Positions 1-15,700 of a DNA stretch of 64,000 nucleotides are shown in pieces. Each line of letters begins with the position of its first letter. Positions within the stretch are counted from its first letter, which is position 1. The position numbers were made by a program, and so were the translations under genes. The notes below the pieces were generated by a model. It was not told the DNA's origin, ran no database searches, and saw nothing but the letters and a program-made list of their open reading frames with translations. Source of the DNA: JAIVGV01 sp031425275 (GTDB lineage Bacteria > Acidobacteriota > Blastocatellia > Pyrinomonadales > Pyrinomonadaceae); NCBI GenBank assembly GCA_031425275.1, contig JANPJA010000161.1:1-64000 (forward strand), written 5' to 3'.

Positions 1-1
1 G

Positions 2-2109
<2,108 letters not shown>

Positions 2110-2113
<4 letters not shown>

Positions 2114-5100
2114 CGAACGAATACTCCGGCCGGACGGAAGAACTCTCAAGCGAGAGGCAGGAACTCTCAAGCGAGAGGCAAGAACTCCTCGAACTGTTGC
2201 TCGACGAAGGGGGCGAAGCCGTCGAGGCGTTGCCTCTGTCGTTCGCGCAACAACGGTTGTGGTTTCTCGCGCAGCTTGAACCGGACAGCCCCGCCTACAA
2301 CATCGCCGCCGCCGTGCGCCTGCGCGGACGCCTCGACGTGGGTGTGTTGAAACGAAGTCTGGAAGAGATCGTGGCGCGGCATGAAGCGTTGCGCACGACC
2401 TTCACGGAGGATGGCGGACGACCCGTGCAAATCGTCGCCGCCGAGATGTCGTTCGCGCCGGAGTTCGTCGATCTCGCGGATTTCGCCGGAGACGGCGAGG
2501 CCGAGGCGCGGCGTCTGGCGGGAGACGAGGCGCGGCGTCCGTTCGACCTGACACGCGGCCCCCTGCTGCGCGTCGTCGTCTTGCGCCTGCGGGAAGACGA
2601 GCACGTCATCGCGTTGACGATGCACCACATCGTCTCGGACGGCTGGTCGATGGGCGTGCTGATCCGCGAGATGGCGGCGCTCTACGACGCCTTCGCGCAG
2701 GGGTCGCCGTCGCCGCTCGCGGAACTCCCGATCCAGTATGCGGACTTCGCCGCGTGGGAGCGCGAGCACTTGCAAGGCGAGCTGGTCGAAGAGCAACTCG
2801 CCTACTGGAAGCGGCAGCTCGGCGGCGGCATCCCTGCTTTGCTGCTGCTGACGGATCATGCGCGCCCGGCCGTGCAAACCCACGGCGGGGCGCGCCTGCC
2901 CGTGATGCTCCCACGCCCGCTGACGGAGGCGCTCAAGGCCCTCAGCCGAAGCGAGGGGGCGACGCTGTTCATGACGCTGCTCGCCGCGTTTCAAACCCTG
3001 CTCTACCGGTACACGAATCAGGACGACATCAGCGTCGGCTCGTCCGTCGCGGGGCGCACGCGCGCCGAGGTCGAAGGCTTGATCGGCTTCTTCCTCAACA
3101 CGCTGGTGATGCGCACCGACTTGTCGGGCAGTCCGGGATTCCGGGAATTGCTGCGGCGCGTGCGCGAAGTCGCGCTCGGCGCCTACGCCAACCAAGACGT
3201 GCCGATCGAGATGCTGCTCGAAGTGCTTCAGCCGGGGCGCAGCCTGAGCCACAGCCCTCTCTTTCAGGTGATGCTCATTTTTCAGAACACCCCGCCCGCC
3301 ACTCTGAAAATCGGAGACCTGACGCTGACGCCGATAGACCTCGACACCGGCACCGCCAAATTCGACTTGACCCTCGATCTGACGGAAGCGCCGGACGGCA
3401 TCCGCGGCTGGCTGGAATTCAACTCGGAACTGTTCGACCCCGAAACCGCCGCGCGCATCATCAGCCATTTTCAAACGCTGCTCGAAGCAATCGTCGCCGA
3501 CCCGGACGAACGCATCGGCAACCTCCCCGTGATGGCGCGGGAAGAACGCGCGCGCGTGCTCACCGAGTGGAACGACACGAAACGCGAGTCGGCGCACGAA
3601 CCGACGTCGTGCGTCGGCCGACTCTTCGAGGAGCAAGCGGCGCGCACGCCCGACGCGGTCGCGGTCGCGCACGAAGACCGGAGTCTGACGTATGCGGAAC
3701 TGAACCGGCGCGCCAACCGCGTGGCCCACAAGCTCCGCGCGTCGGGCGTCGGGCCGGAGACGCTCGTCGGCATCTGCGTCGATCGTTCGGTCGAGATGAT
3801 CGTGGGCCTGCTCGCCATCCTCAAAAGCGGCGGCGCGTACGTGCCGCTCGACCCGACCTACCCGTCCGAACGTCTCGCCTACATGCTCGACGATGCCGCC
3901 ATCCGCGTGCTGCTGACGCAGACGCACCTCCGCGAGAAGTTCGCCGGGAGGCAGTTGACCGCGCTGTGTCTGGACGACGATGCGTACGCCCTTCACGGCG
4001 AGGCGGGCGACGCGAGCGAGGCCAACCCGGACGCGAACGTGACGGCGGAGAATCTGGCTTACGTCATCTACACGTCCGGCTCGACCGGGCGGCCGAAGGG
4101 TGTCGGCGTCAGTCACGGCGCGGCGCGCAACTACTTTGAGGCGGCGCGCGAAGAGTTCGCGCTCAAGCCGGGCGACCGGGTCTTGCAGTTCGCCTCCATC
4201 AGTTTCGACGCCAGCGCCGAGGAAATTTATCCGTGCCTGACGAGCGGGGCGACGCTGGTGCTGCGGACGGACGCGATGCTCGCTTCGGCGTCGCTGTTTC
4301 TCCGGCAGTGCGGCGAGTGGGGCGTGACCGTCCTAGACCTCCCGGTCTCCTACTGGCACACGCTGGTCGCCCGGCTCGGCAGTGAGGTTCATTCCATCCC
4401 CGACTCGCTGCGCCTGCTGATCCTCGGCGCGGAGAAGGCGCTGCCCGAAAGTCTGGAGGTCTGGCAAAAGTATGCGGGCGGTCGCGTGCGCGTCCTCAAC
4501 ACTTACGGGCCGACGGAGACGACCATCGTCTCGACGCTGTGCGAGCTGTCGTGCGCGGCGGGCGAAGGGGCGACCGGACGCGCGATCCCCATCGGACGCC
4601 CGGTACGCAATCTGCGTAACTACGTGCTCGACGCGATGCTGAATCCAGTCCCCGTCGGCGTCGCGGGAGAACTCTACACCGGCGGCGCGGGGCTGGCCCG
4701 CGGCTATCTCAATCACCCCGAATTGACGGGCGAGCGTTTCATCCCCGACCCGTTCGGCGAGGAGCCGGGAGGGCGGCTCTATCGCACGGGCGATCTCGTG
4801 CGCTACCTCGCGGACGGGCGGATAGAGTTTCTCGGCCGCGCCGACGAGCAGGTCAAAGTGCGCGGCTACAGGGTCGAGTTGGGCGAGATCGAGGCGGCGC
4901 TCGGCGGGCACGAATCGGTGCGCGAGGCCGTGGTGGTGGCGCGCGATGACGGGCGCGGCGAAAAGCGTCTGGTTGCCTACGTCGTGGCGACTGATGACAA
5001 CGCGCCGAACGCCGTCACGCTGCGCGGCCATCTCAAAGAGAGACTGCCCGAATACATGATCCCGACGGCGTTCGTGCTGCTGGACGCGCTGCCGCTCACC

Positions 5101-8100
5101 AAGAGCGGCAAAGTTGACCGCCGCGCGTTGCCCGCGCCCGACGACGCCGCGCGCCTGACGTTCGACAACGAGTTTACCGCGCCGCGCACGCCCGTCGAGG
5201 AAGTGTTGGCCGCCGCGTGGGCGGAGGTCTTGGGCGTCGAGCGCGTCGGCGTCGGGGATGACTTCTTCGAACTGGGCGGACACTCGCTGCTGGCGACGCA
5301 GGTCATCTCCAGAGTGCGCGAAGCCTTCCGGGTAGAGTTGCCGTTGCGCAGCATCTTTGAATCGCCGACGCTGGCCGAGTTGGCCGAATGCGTCGAAGCG
5401 GCCATCAGGGGCGGGCAGCAATTGGAACTGCCGCCGATCGAGCCGGTTTCCCGCGAACAGGATTTGCCGCTCTCCTTCGCGCAGGAGCGGATGTGGTTTC
5501 TGCGTCAACTGCACCCGGAGAGCGTCGCCTATCACGTCATGCGTCCGCTCCGGATGACCGGCCCGCTCGACTTGAGTTTGCTCGAACGCTCCTTGACCGA
5601 GATCGTTCGCCGGCATGAAATCTACCGCACGACTTTCCCCGCCGTGCATGGCCGTCCGGTTCAGCTGGTGCATCCGCCGCACGCGGTCGAGCTGTCGCCC
5701 GTGGACTTGCGCGGCCTGCCCGAAGCCGAGCGCGAGGCGCACGCCGAGCGCGTGATCGAAGCGGAGGGGCAGCGCCCGTTCGATCTCCAGCGCGGCCCGC
5801 TGTGGCGTCTGACGCTGCTGCGGCTGGGCGATGAAGACCACCTGCTGATGTTTTGCGAACATCACATGGTGCATGACGGCTGGACTGAGTGGCGTTTAAT
5901 CAGCGAGTTTCTCGCCATCTACGAAGCGCTCGCGACCGGCGCGCCTTCGCCCCTCCCCGAACTGCCGATCCAGTACGCGGACTTCGCCCACTGGCAGCGT
6001 CAATGTCTGGCGGGGCCGGCGCTCGATGCCCAACTCGACTACTGGAAGGTGCGTCTGGCGGCCCCGCCGCCGGCGCTCGAGTTGCCGACGGATCGCCCGC
6101 GCCCGCCCGCGCAATCCTTCCGCGGCGACACGCGCGAAGTGATGCTCGCTCCCGCGCTCGTGCAGGCGCTCAACGACCTCAGCCGCCGCCAGCATTGCAC
6201 CCTCTTCATGACACTCTTCGCGGCGTTCGGCACGCTACTGCAACGCCATTCGGGGCAGGAAGACATCCTCATCGGCTCGCCGATTGCGGGTCGGAATCGC
6301 GCCGAGCTGGAAGGGCTGATCGGGTTTTTCGTCAACACGTTGGTGATGCGCCACGACGGGTCGGGCGACCCGACCTTCATCGAGCTGTTGCAACGAACGC
6401 GCGAAAACGCCCTCGGCGCTTACGCCCACCAAGAGTTGCCGTTTGAAAAATTGGTCGAAGAGCTTCAGCCGGAGAGACACCTCAACCGCCAGCCTCTTTT
6501 TCAAGTGATGTTCGTGTTGCACAACGCGCCGAGCAGGGAACTGGAAGTTTCGGGTCTCACCATCAACCTCCGGCGCGTGCACAACCGCACGGCCAAGTTC
6601 GACCTCCTGTTCGCCGTGCGTGAAGAAGCGGCGGGCCTCCACTGCGTCATCGAGTACAGCACCGATCTCTTCGACGAGGCGACCATCCTGCGCCTGTTGG
6701 CGCAGTTCGAAACGCTACTCAAGGGTATCGTCGCGCACCCCGAACGGCGCGTCTCCGACCTGCCGCTTTTGACCGAAGCCGAAACACACCAGTTGCTCCA
6801 CGAATGGAACGCGACGCGGGCCGACTACCCCGCCGATCAGTCGCTGGGCGAACTGTTCGAGAGACAAGTGGAGCGCACGCCCGACGCGACGGCCGTCATG
6901 TTCGAGGGCGTGCAACTGACCTACCGCGAGTTGAATGCGAGGGCGAACCGTCTCGCGCGCCGCCTCCGCGCCCTCGGCGTCGGGGCGGAAACGGGCGTCG
7001 CCATCTGCATGAAGCGTTCGCCGCAGATGTTGTGCGCCGTGCTCGGCGTGCTCAAGAGCGGCGGCGCGTACGTGCCGCTCGACGCGGCCTACCCGAAGGA
7101 GCGGCTCGCCTACATGATGGCGGACGCGGGCGCGGCGGTGGTGCTGGCTCACGAGTCGCTGGCCGCCGCGCTGCCCGCACACTCCGCCAAGCTCGTTCTC
7201 TTCGACGAGCACGCGGACGAGTTGACTTCGGGCGGCGGGGAGAATCTTCCCGCCCTGACCACCGCCGATAACGTCGCCTACGTCACCTACACCTCCGGCT
7301 CGACCGGCAAGCCCAAGGGCATCGCGATGACGCAACGCGCGCTCCTGAATCTGCTCCACTGGATGCTGACGCACACGGAGTTGCCGGAAGGGGCGAGGAC
7401 GTTACAGTTCGCCTCGTTGAGTTTCGACGTTTCGTTTCAGGATATTTTCTCGACGCTCTGTTCGGGCGGCACGGTCGTGATGATCTCGGAGGAGGCGCGA
7501 CAGGACATCACGGGTCTCGCGCGGATCATGACCGAGCGGGAAGTCCACCGCCTCTTCATTCCCGCCGTCGCCTTGCAACAACTGGCCGAGGGCTTTTGCA
7601 CCCACGGAGAGTTTTCCGCGGCGTTGCGAAAGGTCATCGCCGGCTCGGAGCAACTACAAATCACCCCGGCCGTCGTCAAAATGTTCGACGGTCTCAAGCA
7701 CGCCGCCCTGCATAACGAGTACGGGCCTTCGGAGGCTCACGTCGTAACGGAGCTCGCGCTGTCGGGCGAGCCTGAGGGTTGGCCGAAGCGTCCTTCGATC
7801 GGGCGTCCCATCTCCAACGCGCGGATCTACATGCTCGACCGTCGCTTCAAACCGACCCCGGTCGGCGTGCCCGGCGAACTCTACATCGGCGGCGACGGAC
7901 TCGCGCGCGGCTATCTCAATCGCCCGGACCTGACGGCGGAACGATTCATCCCCGACCCGTTCGGCGGGGGGCCGGGGGCGCGGCTCTATCGCACGGGCGA
8001 CCTCGCGCGTTATCTCGCGGACGGGCAGATAGAGTTTCTCGGGCGCATGGATCACCAGTTGAAGATTCGCGGCTTCCGCATCGAGCCGGGCGAGATCGAA

Positions 8101-8703
8101 GCCGTGTTGAGCCAGCACCCGGCGATTCAGGAAGTGCTGGTCACGGCTTATGAGCGGGCGGCCGGCGACAAGCGGCTGCTGGCCTATGTCGTGCCGCAGC
8201 CGGGCGCCGCGCCGACGGTCGGTGAACTGCGCACCCACGTCAAAGCGGAGTTGCCCGAATACATGATTCCGTCGGCCTTCATCATGCTGGCGTCGTTGCC
8301 GCTGACGCCCAACGGCAAAGTTGATCGCCGTGCCCTGCCGCTACCCGAACAGTCGCGGCCCGAACTGGGACATGAGTTCGTCGCGCCGCGCACCGCGCTG
8401 GAAGCGGCGGTGGCCGACATCTGGTGCGGCCTGCTCGGCCTTGAGCGCATCGGCATCGACGATAATTTCTTCGAACTCGGCGGCCATTCACTGCTGGCGA
8501 CGCAGGTCATCTCTCACGTCTCCGACGCATTCCAAACCGAGCTGCCTCTGCGTTTCATCTTCGAGTCGCCGACGGTCGGCGGTTTCGTCGAGCGGATGCG
8601 ACAGTCCGACAAACAACCCGACGACCTTGAGAAAATCGCGCGCCTCCTGAAGCAACTCGATGGGCTTTCAGAAGAAGAGGCACAGGCGATGCTCGACGAA
8701 TAA
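2110..8703 (+). CDS. NRPS, two modules C-A-T-C-A-T
   Basis: A 2197-residue protein that should add two residues. An N-terminal helix with an LSxxRxxLLxxLL pattern (residues ~12-30) resembles an NRPS docking element. Order: C1 with HHIVSDG (172-178); A1 with TSGSTG near 655; T1 Ser1059; C2 with HHMVHDG (1251-1257); A2 with TSGSTGKPKG near 1727; T2 Ser2127. The A1 code reads DAEDIGTIVK; Glu239 and Asp278 would suit a basic or amide side chain, so Lys, Arg or the 2,3-diaminopropionate made by the SbnA/SbnB pair downstream are all possible. The A2 code reads DVQFVAEVVK, close to proline codes of the DVQxxAxVVK type. Both C domains keep the catalytic His. The C-terminus has LSEEEAQAMLDE, like the upstream protein. 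Starts inside the previous stop. Substrate calls are by-eye estimates. Confidence 0.93.
2140..2181 (+). repeat. 21-nt tandem direct repeat in the N-terminal docking helix
   Basis: Two copies of a 21-nt unit (2140-2160 and 2161-2181) differ only in the last base. They encode two copies of ELSSERQ in the N-terminal helix of the NRPS, in frame, so the duplication lengthens the helix by seven residues without breaking the gene. Confidence 0.85.
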
Positions 8704-8876
8704 AGTTTACCCCCTTCTCGCCGCAAGCTCTCCCCCCGGCTCCGGGCCACGGCTTGCCTCGCGGCAACGTCAATTCAACCACCTCAATTCCCGCCGCACG
8801 TCGGCCCCGCGCCGGCCGGAAGTCTCCGGCGCGCGCGCCGCTGTTCTCCACGTGCCGGGGAGATCGGAAACCTCTC

Positions 8877-9746
8877 ATGCGTCTAACCAACGGACAGGTA
8901 ATGTTCTACCGACGGAACGGATTTCTCGTCTTCCCGGAATGCTTTTCGTCCGAGGAAGTCGACATCCTTTTGAATGAAGTCCCGCGCATCTTCGCCGAAG
9001 ACACGCCGCGCCGGATTCTGGAAAAGAGCGGGGCGGTGCGCACGGTGTTTGCCCCACACCGTGACAACGAGGCGTTTCGCTGTCTGTCTCGTCTGCCGCG
9101 TCTGGTCGATCCGGCGAGACAGCTTTTGGAGAGCGAAGTTTACATTCATCAATTCAAGATCAACGCCAAGGTGGCGCTCGAAGGGGAGCCGTGGGAATGG
9201 CATCAGGACTTTCTCTACTGGCACAAGGAAGATGCCATGTCCGCGCCGCGCGTCCTGACGGCGGCCCTCTTCCTGCAAGATGTCAACGAGTTTAACGGCC
9301 CGATGCTCGTCATCCCCGGCTCGCACACCGGCGGGATGGTCAACGTCGAAACGCACGGCCGCTTTACCTCTCCCCAGGGCAACGGCAACGCGGGTTGGAA
9401 TGGCGACGACCACGAAGAGTCGCCGGTCTGGATGCACACGCTGACCGCTGATTTGAAGTACAAGATCAACCGGGACATTCTCGCCAGCCTCACCAAGACG
9501 AACGAGATTCATGCCTCAAAAGGCCGGGCGGGGTTCGTCCTTTTTTTCGACGGCAACTTGTTCCACGCCTCGGCGACTAACTTCTCGCCGCGCGACCGCA
9601 TCAGCGTCTTCATCAGTTACAACAGCGTCGAAAACAAACTCCGCGACATCGCCGCGCCGCGCCCCGACTTCATCGCCAGTCGTGATTTCTCCCCGGTCGT
9701 CCCCGTCGATGACAACGCGCTGCTGACATTGGGGGTTGCAGTCTGA
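8877..9746 (+). CDS. PhyH/EctD-like Fe(II)/2-oxoglutarate oxygenase
   Basis: A 289-residue phytanoyl-CoA dioxygenase family protein, probably hydroxylating a free or carrier-bound amino acid for this pathway. Iron ligands are visible: His109 and Asp111 in WHQDFLYWH, and a distal His230 in LFHASATN. The surrounding pattern, with WHxDFxxWH followed by NGPMLVIPGSH, resembles ectoine hydroxylase EctD and EctD-like amino acid hydroxylases such as those for proline or leucine. The ATG at 8877 was chosen because the family-like sequence starts there (MRLTNGQVMFYRRNGFLVF), while the in-frame TTG at 8754 would add a low-complexity Arg/Pro-rich stretch. The stop overlaps the next NRPS start (TGATG), tying it to the NRPS operon. 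An adjacent Pro-like A domain makes a proline hydroxylase one option, unproven. The 173 nt before it hold nothing recognisable. Confidence 0.85.
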   Translation: MRLTNGQVMFYRRNGFLVFPECFSSEEVDILLNEVPRIFAEDTPRRILEKSGAVRTVFAPHRDNEAFRCLSRLPRLVDPARQLLESEVYIHQFKINAKVALEGEPWEWHQDFLYWHKEDAMSAPRVLTAALFLQDVNEFNGPMLVIPGSHTGGMVNVETHGRFTSPQGNGNAGWNGDDHEESPVWMHTLTADLKYKINRDILASLTKTNEIHASKGRAGFVLFFDGNLFHASATNFSPRDRISVFISYNSVENKLRDIAAPRPDFIASRDFSPVVPVDDNALLTLGVAV

Positions 9747-12700
9747 TGAACGACGGCCCCACACAATCCCGCCTCCTCTCCCAGTCGAAGCGACAGCTTT
9801 TAGCGCGCTTGATGAAGCGTGAGGGCGTGCGTGAAGGTGAACGGGAAGCGATTCCCCGCCGGACTCAAATAAGCCCCTGCCCACTCTCCTTCGCGCAGCA
9901 ACGGTTATGGTTCATTGATCAACTGGAACCGGGGAGCGTTGCATACAATGTCCCGGTCGCGGTGCGGCTGCGAGGGGAACTGGACGTGGAGGCGTTGGGC
10001 CGTGCGCTGAGCGGGGTAGTGGCCCGCCACGAGTCGCTACGCACTTCCTTCGCCCGCGCGGACGGCGGCGGCGACCCGGCCCAGTTCATCCACCCGGCCC
10101 GGCCGCTGCCGCTGCCGCTCACCGACCTCACGGCGCTCCCCCCCGCCGCCCGCGAGGGCGAGGCCCGCCGCCTCGCCGCCGCCGCCGCCCGCCGGCCCTT
10201 CGACCTCGGGCGGGCCCCGCTGCTGCGCGCCCGGCTGCTGCGTCTGGCCGCCGACGAGCACCTGCTCGTCCTCGTCGTCCACCACATCGTCTCGGACGGG
10301 TGGTCGATGCGCGTGCTCGTGCGCGAACTCTCCGCGCTGTATCTCGGGCACGCGCGCGCCGCCGCCCCTGATCCGGCGCACGCGCGCGCCGACGCCGCTC
10401 CGCCCCCCGACCTCCCCGACCTCCCCGTGCAGTACGCCGACTACGCGGTGTGGCAACGACAACACCTCGACGGGCCGGCCCTCGACGGCCACCTCGCCTA
10501 CTGGCGCGAGCGACTGCGCGGCCCGCTCCCCGTCCTCCAACTCCCGGCCGACCGCCCGCGCCCGCGCGCCGCCACCCACCGCGGGGGGCGCGTCACCCGC
10601 CGCCTGAGCCCGGACTTGGCGGGGCGGCTCAAGGAGTTGTCGCGGGGCGAGGGCGTGACGCTGTTCATGACTCTGCTCGCCGGCTTCGCGGCCGTCCTCT
10701 CGCGGCACACGGGGCAGGAGGACATCATCGTGGGGACGCCCATCGCCAACCGGCACCGGGTGGAGGTGGAGGGGCTGGTCGGGTTCTTCGTCAACACGCT
10801 GGCGCTCAGAACCGACCTCGGCGGCGACCCGACGTTCCGGGAGTTGCTGGGGCGGGTGCGCGAGACCGCGCTGGGGGCGTACCGGCATCAGGAGGCACCG
10901 TTCGAGCGGGTGGTGGAGGCCGTGGAGGCGGAGCGCGACCTGCGCCGCGCGCCGCTGTTCCAGGTGATGCTGGTGATGCAGGAGGCGGCGGCGGCGGGGG
11001 TGCGGCTGGGGGGGTTGGAGGTGAGCGCGGAGGAGGTGGAGACGGGGGCGGCGAAGTTCGACCTGCTGGTGGGGGTGCAAGAGGGGGCGGGCGGGTGGCT
11101 GGAGGTGGCGGCCGACTACAGCGCGGAGTTGTTCGAGGGGGCGCGGGTGGGTCGGCTGCTGGGGCACCTGGAGGTGCTGTTGGAGAGCGCGGCGGGGGGG
11201 CCGTGGCGGCGGGTGTCGGAGCTGGAGATGCTGGGGGAGGGGGAGCGGCGGGAGTTGTTGGCGGGGTGGAACGAGACGGGGCGGGAGTACGAGCGGGAGG
11301 CGAGCGTGCACGGGATGTTCGAGCGGGAGGCGGCGCGGCGGCCGGGGGCGGTGGCGGTGGTGAGCGGGGGTGAGGCGGTGACGTACGGGGAGTTGGACGG
11401 GCGGGCCGACGAGGTGGCGCGGCGGCTGGTGGCGGCTGGGGTGGGGTTGGAGGATCGGGTGGGGGTGATGGCGGAGCGGGGGGCGTGGATGGTGGCGGGG
11501 CTGTTGGGGGTGCTCAAGGCTGGGGGTGCGTACGTGCCGCTCGACGCCGAGTACCCGGCGGGGCGGCTGCGGGTGATGATGGAGGACGCGGGGGTGCGGG
11601 TGGTGGCGGCGACGCGGGGGATGCGGGGGCGGGTGCCGGAGACGGGTGCCGCCGTCGTCTGGCTCGACGAGGAGGGCGAAGGGAGTGCGCCTCGGGCGGC
11701 GGGTGACGACTCGGGCTGCGGAGTCACGGCGGGGAACCCGTCGGTGGCGGTCGCGGCGGGGAATCTGGCCTACGTCATCTACACCTCCGGCTCCACCGGC
11801 ATCCCCAAAGGAGTGAGCGTCACACACCGCAGCATAATGCGCCTCGTGAGAGAGACGAACTACGCGCGCTTCGGTGAAGACGAAGTCTTTTTGCAGTTCG
11901 CCCCGATCTCGTTCGATGCCTCGACGCTGGAAATCTGGGGTAGCCTGATCAACGGCGGGCGGCTGGTGTTGATGCCGCCGGGCATGACGACGCTCGAAGC
12001 ATTGGGCGAGGTCGTGCGGCGCGAAGGCGTCACCACAATGTGGCTGACGGCCGGGCTGTTTCACTTGATGGTGGACGAGCGGCTGGACGACTTGCGCGGC
12101 GTGCGTCAACTTTTGGCGGGCGGGGATGTCCTGTCGGTCGCACACGTCAAGAAGTACCTCGACGCGGCGGCGGCGGGACGGGTGTTGATAAACGGCTACG
12201 GGCCGACGGAGAACACGACCTTCACCTGTTGCTTCCCGATGACCGCCGCCACGCAGTTTGAAAATTCAGTGCCGATCGGTCGTCCCATCTCCAACACACA
12301 GGTTTACGTCCTCGACCGTAATTTGCGCCCGGTCGCACAGGGTGTGGTCGGAGAGTTGATGACGGGCGGCGACGGGCTGGCGCGCGGCTATTTAAATCGC
12401 CCCGCGCAGACCGCCGAGCGATTCATTCCGCACCCGTTCAGCGAGACGCCCGGAGCGCGTCTGTACCGGACGGGCGACCTCGTGCGCTACCTCTCCGACG
12501 GCAACCTCGAATTTGTCGGGCGCATGGATCAGCAGGTGAAGATTCGCGGCTTCCGCATCGAACTGGAAGAGATTGAGATGGCGCTTGCCGCGCACGCGGC
12601 GGTGCGAGAAGCAATCGTCATCGCGCGCGAGGATGTGCCCGGCGATAAAAGAATTGTCGCCTATCTGGTGGCCGCGCCGGACTCGACGCCGCCTTCACCC

Positions 12701-15700
12701 GGCGAGTTGCATAAGCATCTGCGGGAGAAACTGCCGGAGTACATGCTGCCCGCGGCCTTCGTATGGCTCGACGAGTTGCCCCTGACGGCGAATGGGAAAG
12801 TGAACCGGAGCGGCCTGCCCGCGCCCGGGCAGGGACACGCGGAGGTGGAAGGCGTCTACGTTGCGCCGCGCACGCCGGTGGAGGAAATCGTGGCGGGGAT
12901 TTGGCGCGACGCGCTGAGGGTGGAGCGTGTCGGCGTCGATGACAATTTCTTCGAGTTGGGCGGCCATTCTCTGCTGGCGACGCAGGTGGTTTCGCGTGTG
13001 CGTGAGGCTCTCGGCGTCGAAATCGCGTTGCGGAGTCTGTTCGAATGCGGCACGGTCGGCGGCCTGAGCGAGGTGATCGAGCGGGCGCTGAAAGGCCGGA
13101 CGGAGGTTCACGTTCCGGCCGTGCTTCGGGTCGAGCGCGGCGTCGAATCGCCACTGTCTTACGCACAACAACGACTCTGGTTTCTCGACCAGCTCGATCC
13201 GGACAGCCCCGCCTATAACGTCCCCGTCGCCGTGCGCGTCAAAGGCCGGCTCGACGCGGCGGCGCTCGCGCGCAGCCTCAACGAAATCGTCCTCCGCCAC
13301 GAATCTCTGCGCACCGGTTTTTCGTTCTCCGGCGGACAGCCCGTGCAGGTCAGCACGCCCGGGCTGAGTCTTGAAATGCCGCTCATCGACCTCACCGCCC
13401 ACCCCGAAGGCGGGCAAGAGGCGCTGCGGCTGGCGCGCGAAGAAGCGCGGCAACCCTTCGATCTCCGTCGCCCGCCACTCGCGCGGGCGCGGCTGATACG
13501 TCTCAACGCAGAAGAGCACGTGTTGCTCCTGACGATGCATCACATCGTCTCGGACGGGTGGTCGATGGGCGTGCTGATCCGCGAGATGGCCGCGCTCTAC
13601 GAGGCGTTCGCGCAAGGGTTGCCGTCGCCGCTCGCGGAGTTGCCGGTGCAATACGCCGACTTCGCCGCGTGGCAGCGCGAGCAACTACAGGGCGCGCCGC
13701 TCGAACGCCAACTCTCGTACTGGCGCGAGCGATTGTCCGACGCCCCGGCGCAGTTGGAATTGCCAACCGACCGGGCGCGTCCGGCGGTGCAGAGTCATCG
13801 CGGCGCGGTGCGACGCTTCAGGCTCGGTCGGGAGTTGACTGACGAGTTGAAAACTCTCTCAAGGCGCGAGGGCGTCACGCTGTTCATGACTTTGCTCGCC
13901 GCCTTCGACGCGCTGCTCGCGCGTTACACCGGGCAGGAGGACATCGTCGTCGGCACGCCCATCGCCAACCGGCACCGGGTCGAGGTGGAAGGACTGATCG
14001 GGTTCTTCGTCAACACGCTGGCGCTCAGAACCGACCTCGGCGGCGACCCGACGTTCCGGGAGTTGCTGGGGCGCGTGCGCGAGACCGCGCTCGGCGCGTA
14101 CGCACATCAAGAGATGCCGTTCGAGCGGCTGGTCGAGGAGTTGCAACCGGAGCGCGATCTGGGGCGCACGCCGCTCTATCAAGTGATGTTCATCTTTCAG
14201 AACACGCCCGTCGAACTCTTGACGCTGCCGCAACTGAGCTTCGAGCCGGTGGATGTTTATAGCGGGACGGTGAAGGTCGATCTGGTGCTGAACATGCAGG
14301 AGACGGCCGACGGGCTGAGCGCGAACATCGAGTACAGCGCGGAGTTATTCGAGGCCGGGACGGTCGAACGAATGGTGGAACATTTCGAGAACCTGTTGCG
14401 CGAGGCGGCGAAGGAGCCGGGGCGTCGGGTGTCGGAATTGGCGATCATTGGCGAGGCGGAGCGGCGGCGGTTGCTGGAGGAGTGGGACGAGGTGGGCGCG
14501 TACCGTGAGCACACGCCGCTCCACCGGATGTTCGAGGAGCAGGTTGAGCGCAACCCCGACGGGTGCGCCGTCGCTTTCCAAAATGAGCGCGTGAGTTACC
14601 GGGAACTCGACGCGCGCAGCAACCAGCTCGCACGCGGCTTGCGCGCGTTGAACATCGAGCGCGGCCAAGGCGTCGGCATCATGCTCGGCACCGGGCCGTC
14701 GCAAATCGTCGCGCTGCTCGGCGTGCTCAAAGCGGGCTGCTACTTCGTCTGCATCGACCCGGAGCACCCGGCGTCGCGACAGCAAAGAATACTCGAAGAG
14801 GTCGCGCCGCCGTGCGTGATTACCGAGGCGGCGTGCCTGCGGCGACGCGCGGAGTTGTGGCGGCAACTCCGCCGGGAAGGCGCCTGCTCGCTCCTGCTGA
14901 TGGATGAGGGGGCGGGGACGGTTGACGTGGTCGATGCGATGCCGCCCGACCGGAGTTGGTTGGACGCGCAGGACGCGACGAGACCGGATGTCGAGGTCAA
15001 CCCGCGAGACATCGCTTACGTCGTCTACACGTCGGGGTCGTCGGGTCGGCCCAAAGGCATCGCACAATCGCATAACAGTTTCAGTCAGTTCGCCGAATGG
15101 ATGGGCAGCAAGTTTCGCATCGAGTCGGGCAAGCGAGTCGCGCAATGGGCTTCGATTACCTACGACGCCGCGTACGCGGAAATTCTCGGCGCGCTCTGTC
15201 ACGGCGCGACGCTGTGCATGGCGACGGCCGACGTGAGAAGCGACCCGCGGGCGGTCGCCGAGTGGCTCGAACGCGAGGCCGTCTCCGTGCTCGTGACGGT
15301 GCCGAGTTTTTGCAGTCAGGTGTTTGACGTGCTCGGTGAGCGTGGCGGGTCGGGGGGAGCGCGCCCCCCGCTGAACGCGCTGGAATTCGTGCTGCTGGCG
15401 GGCGAGACGCTGCCGACGAAACTGGCGCGCGCGTGGCTCGACCGTTACCCGCGGCGGCCGAAGCTCTACAACCTTTACGGCCCGACTGAATCCGTCCTCG
15501 CGACGTTTCACGAGGTCGCGCGCGGCGATGACGAACGCCGCTCGATTCCCATCGGCCGGGCGATTGACGGCCGACAGATTCTGATCCTCGATGCCGGACA
15601 GCGGCTCTGCCCGGTCGGCACCGCGGGCGAGCTGTACGTGCGCAGCCCGTACTTGACGAACGGTTACTTCCGCAACCCGGAAGAGACGCTCAAGAGGTTC

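Noticed and set aside
8704..8876. N-terminal extension of the PhyH-like oxygenase to 8754
   Set aside because: The extra 41 residues would start at TTG and are low-complexity; family-like sequence begins at the ATG at 8877.
10037..12145. A ~700-codon - strand open frame, Pro/Arg/His-rich
   Set aside because: It is the complement of the extremely G-rich stretch of the NRPS gene, and has no domain signature.
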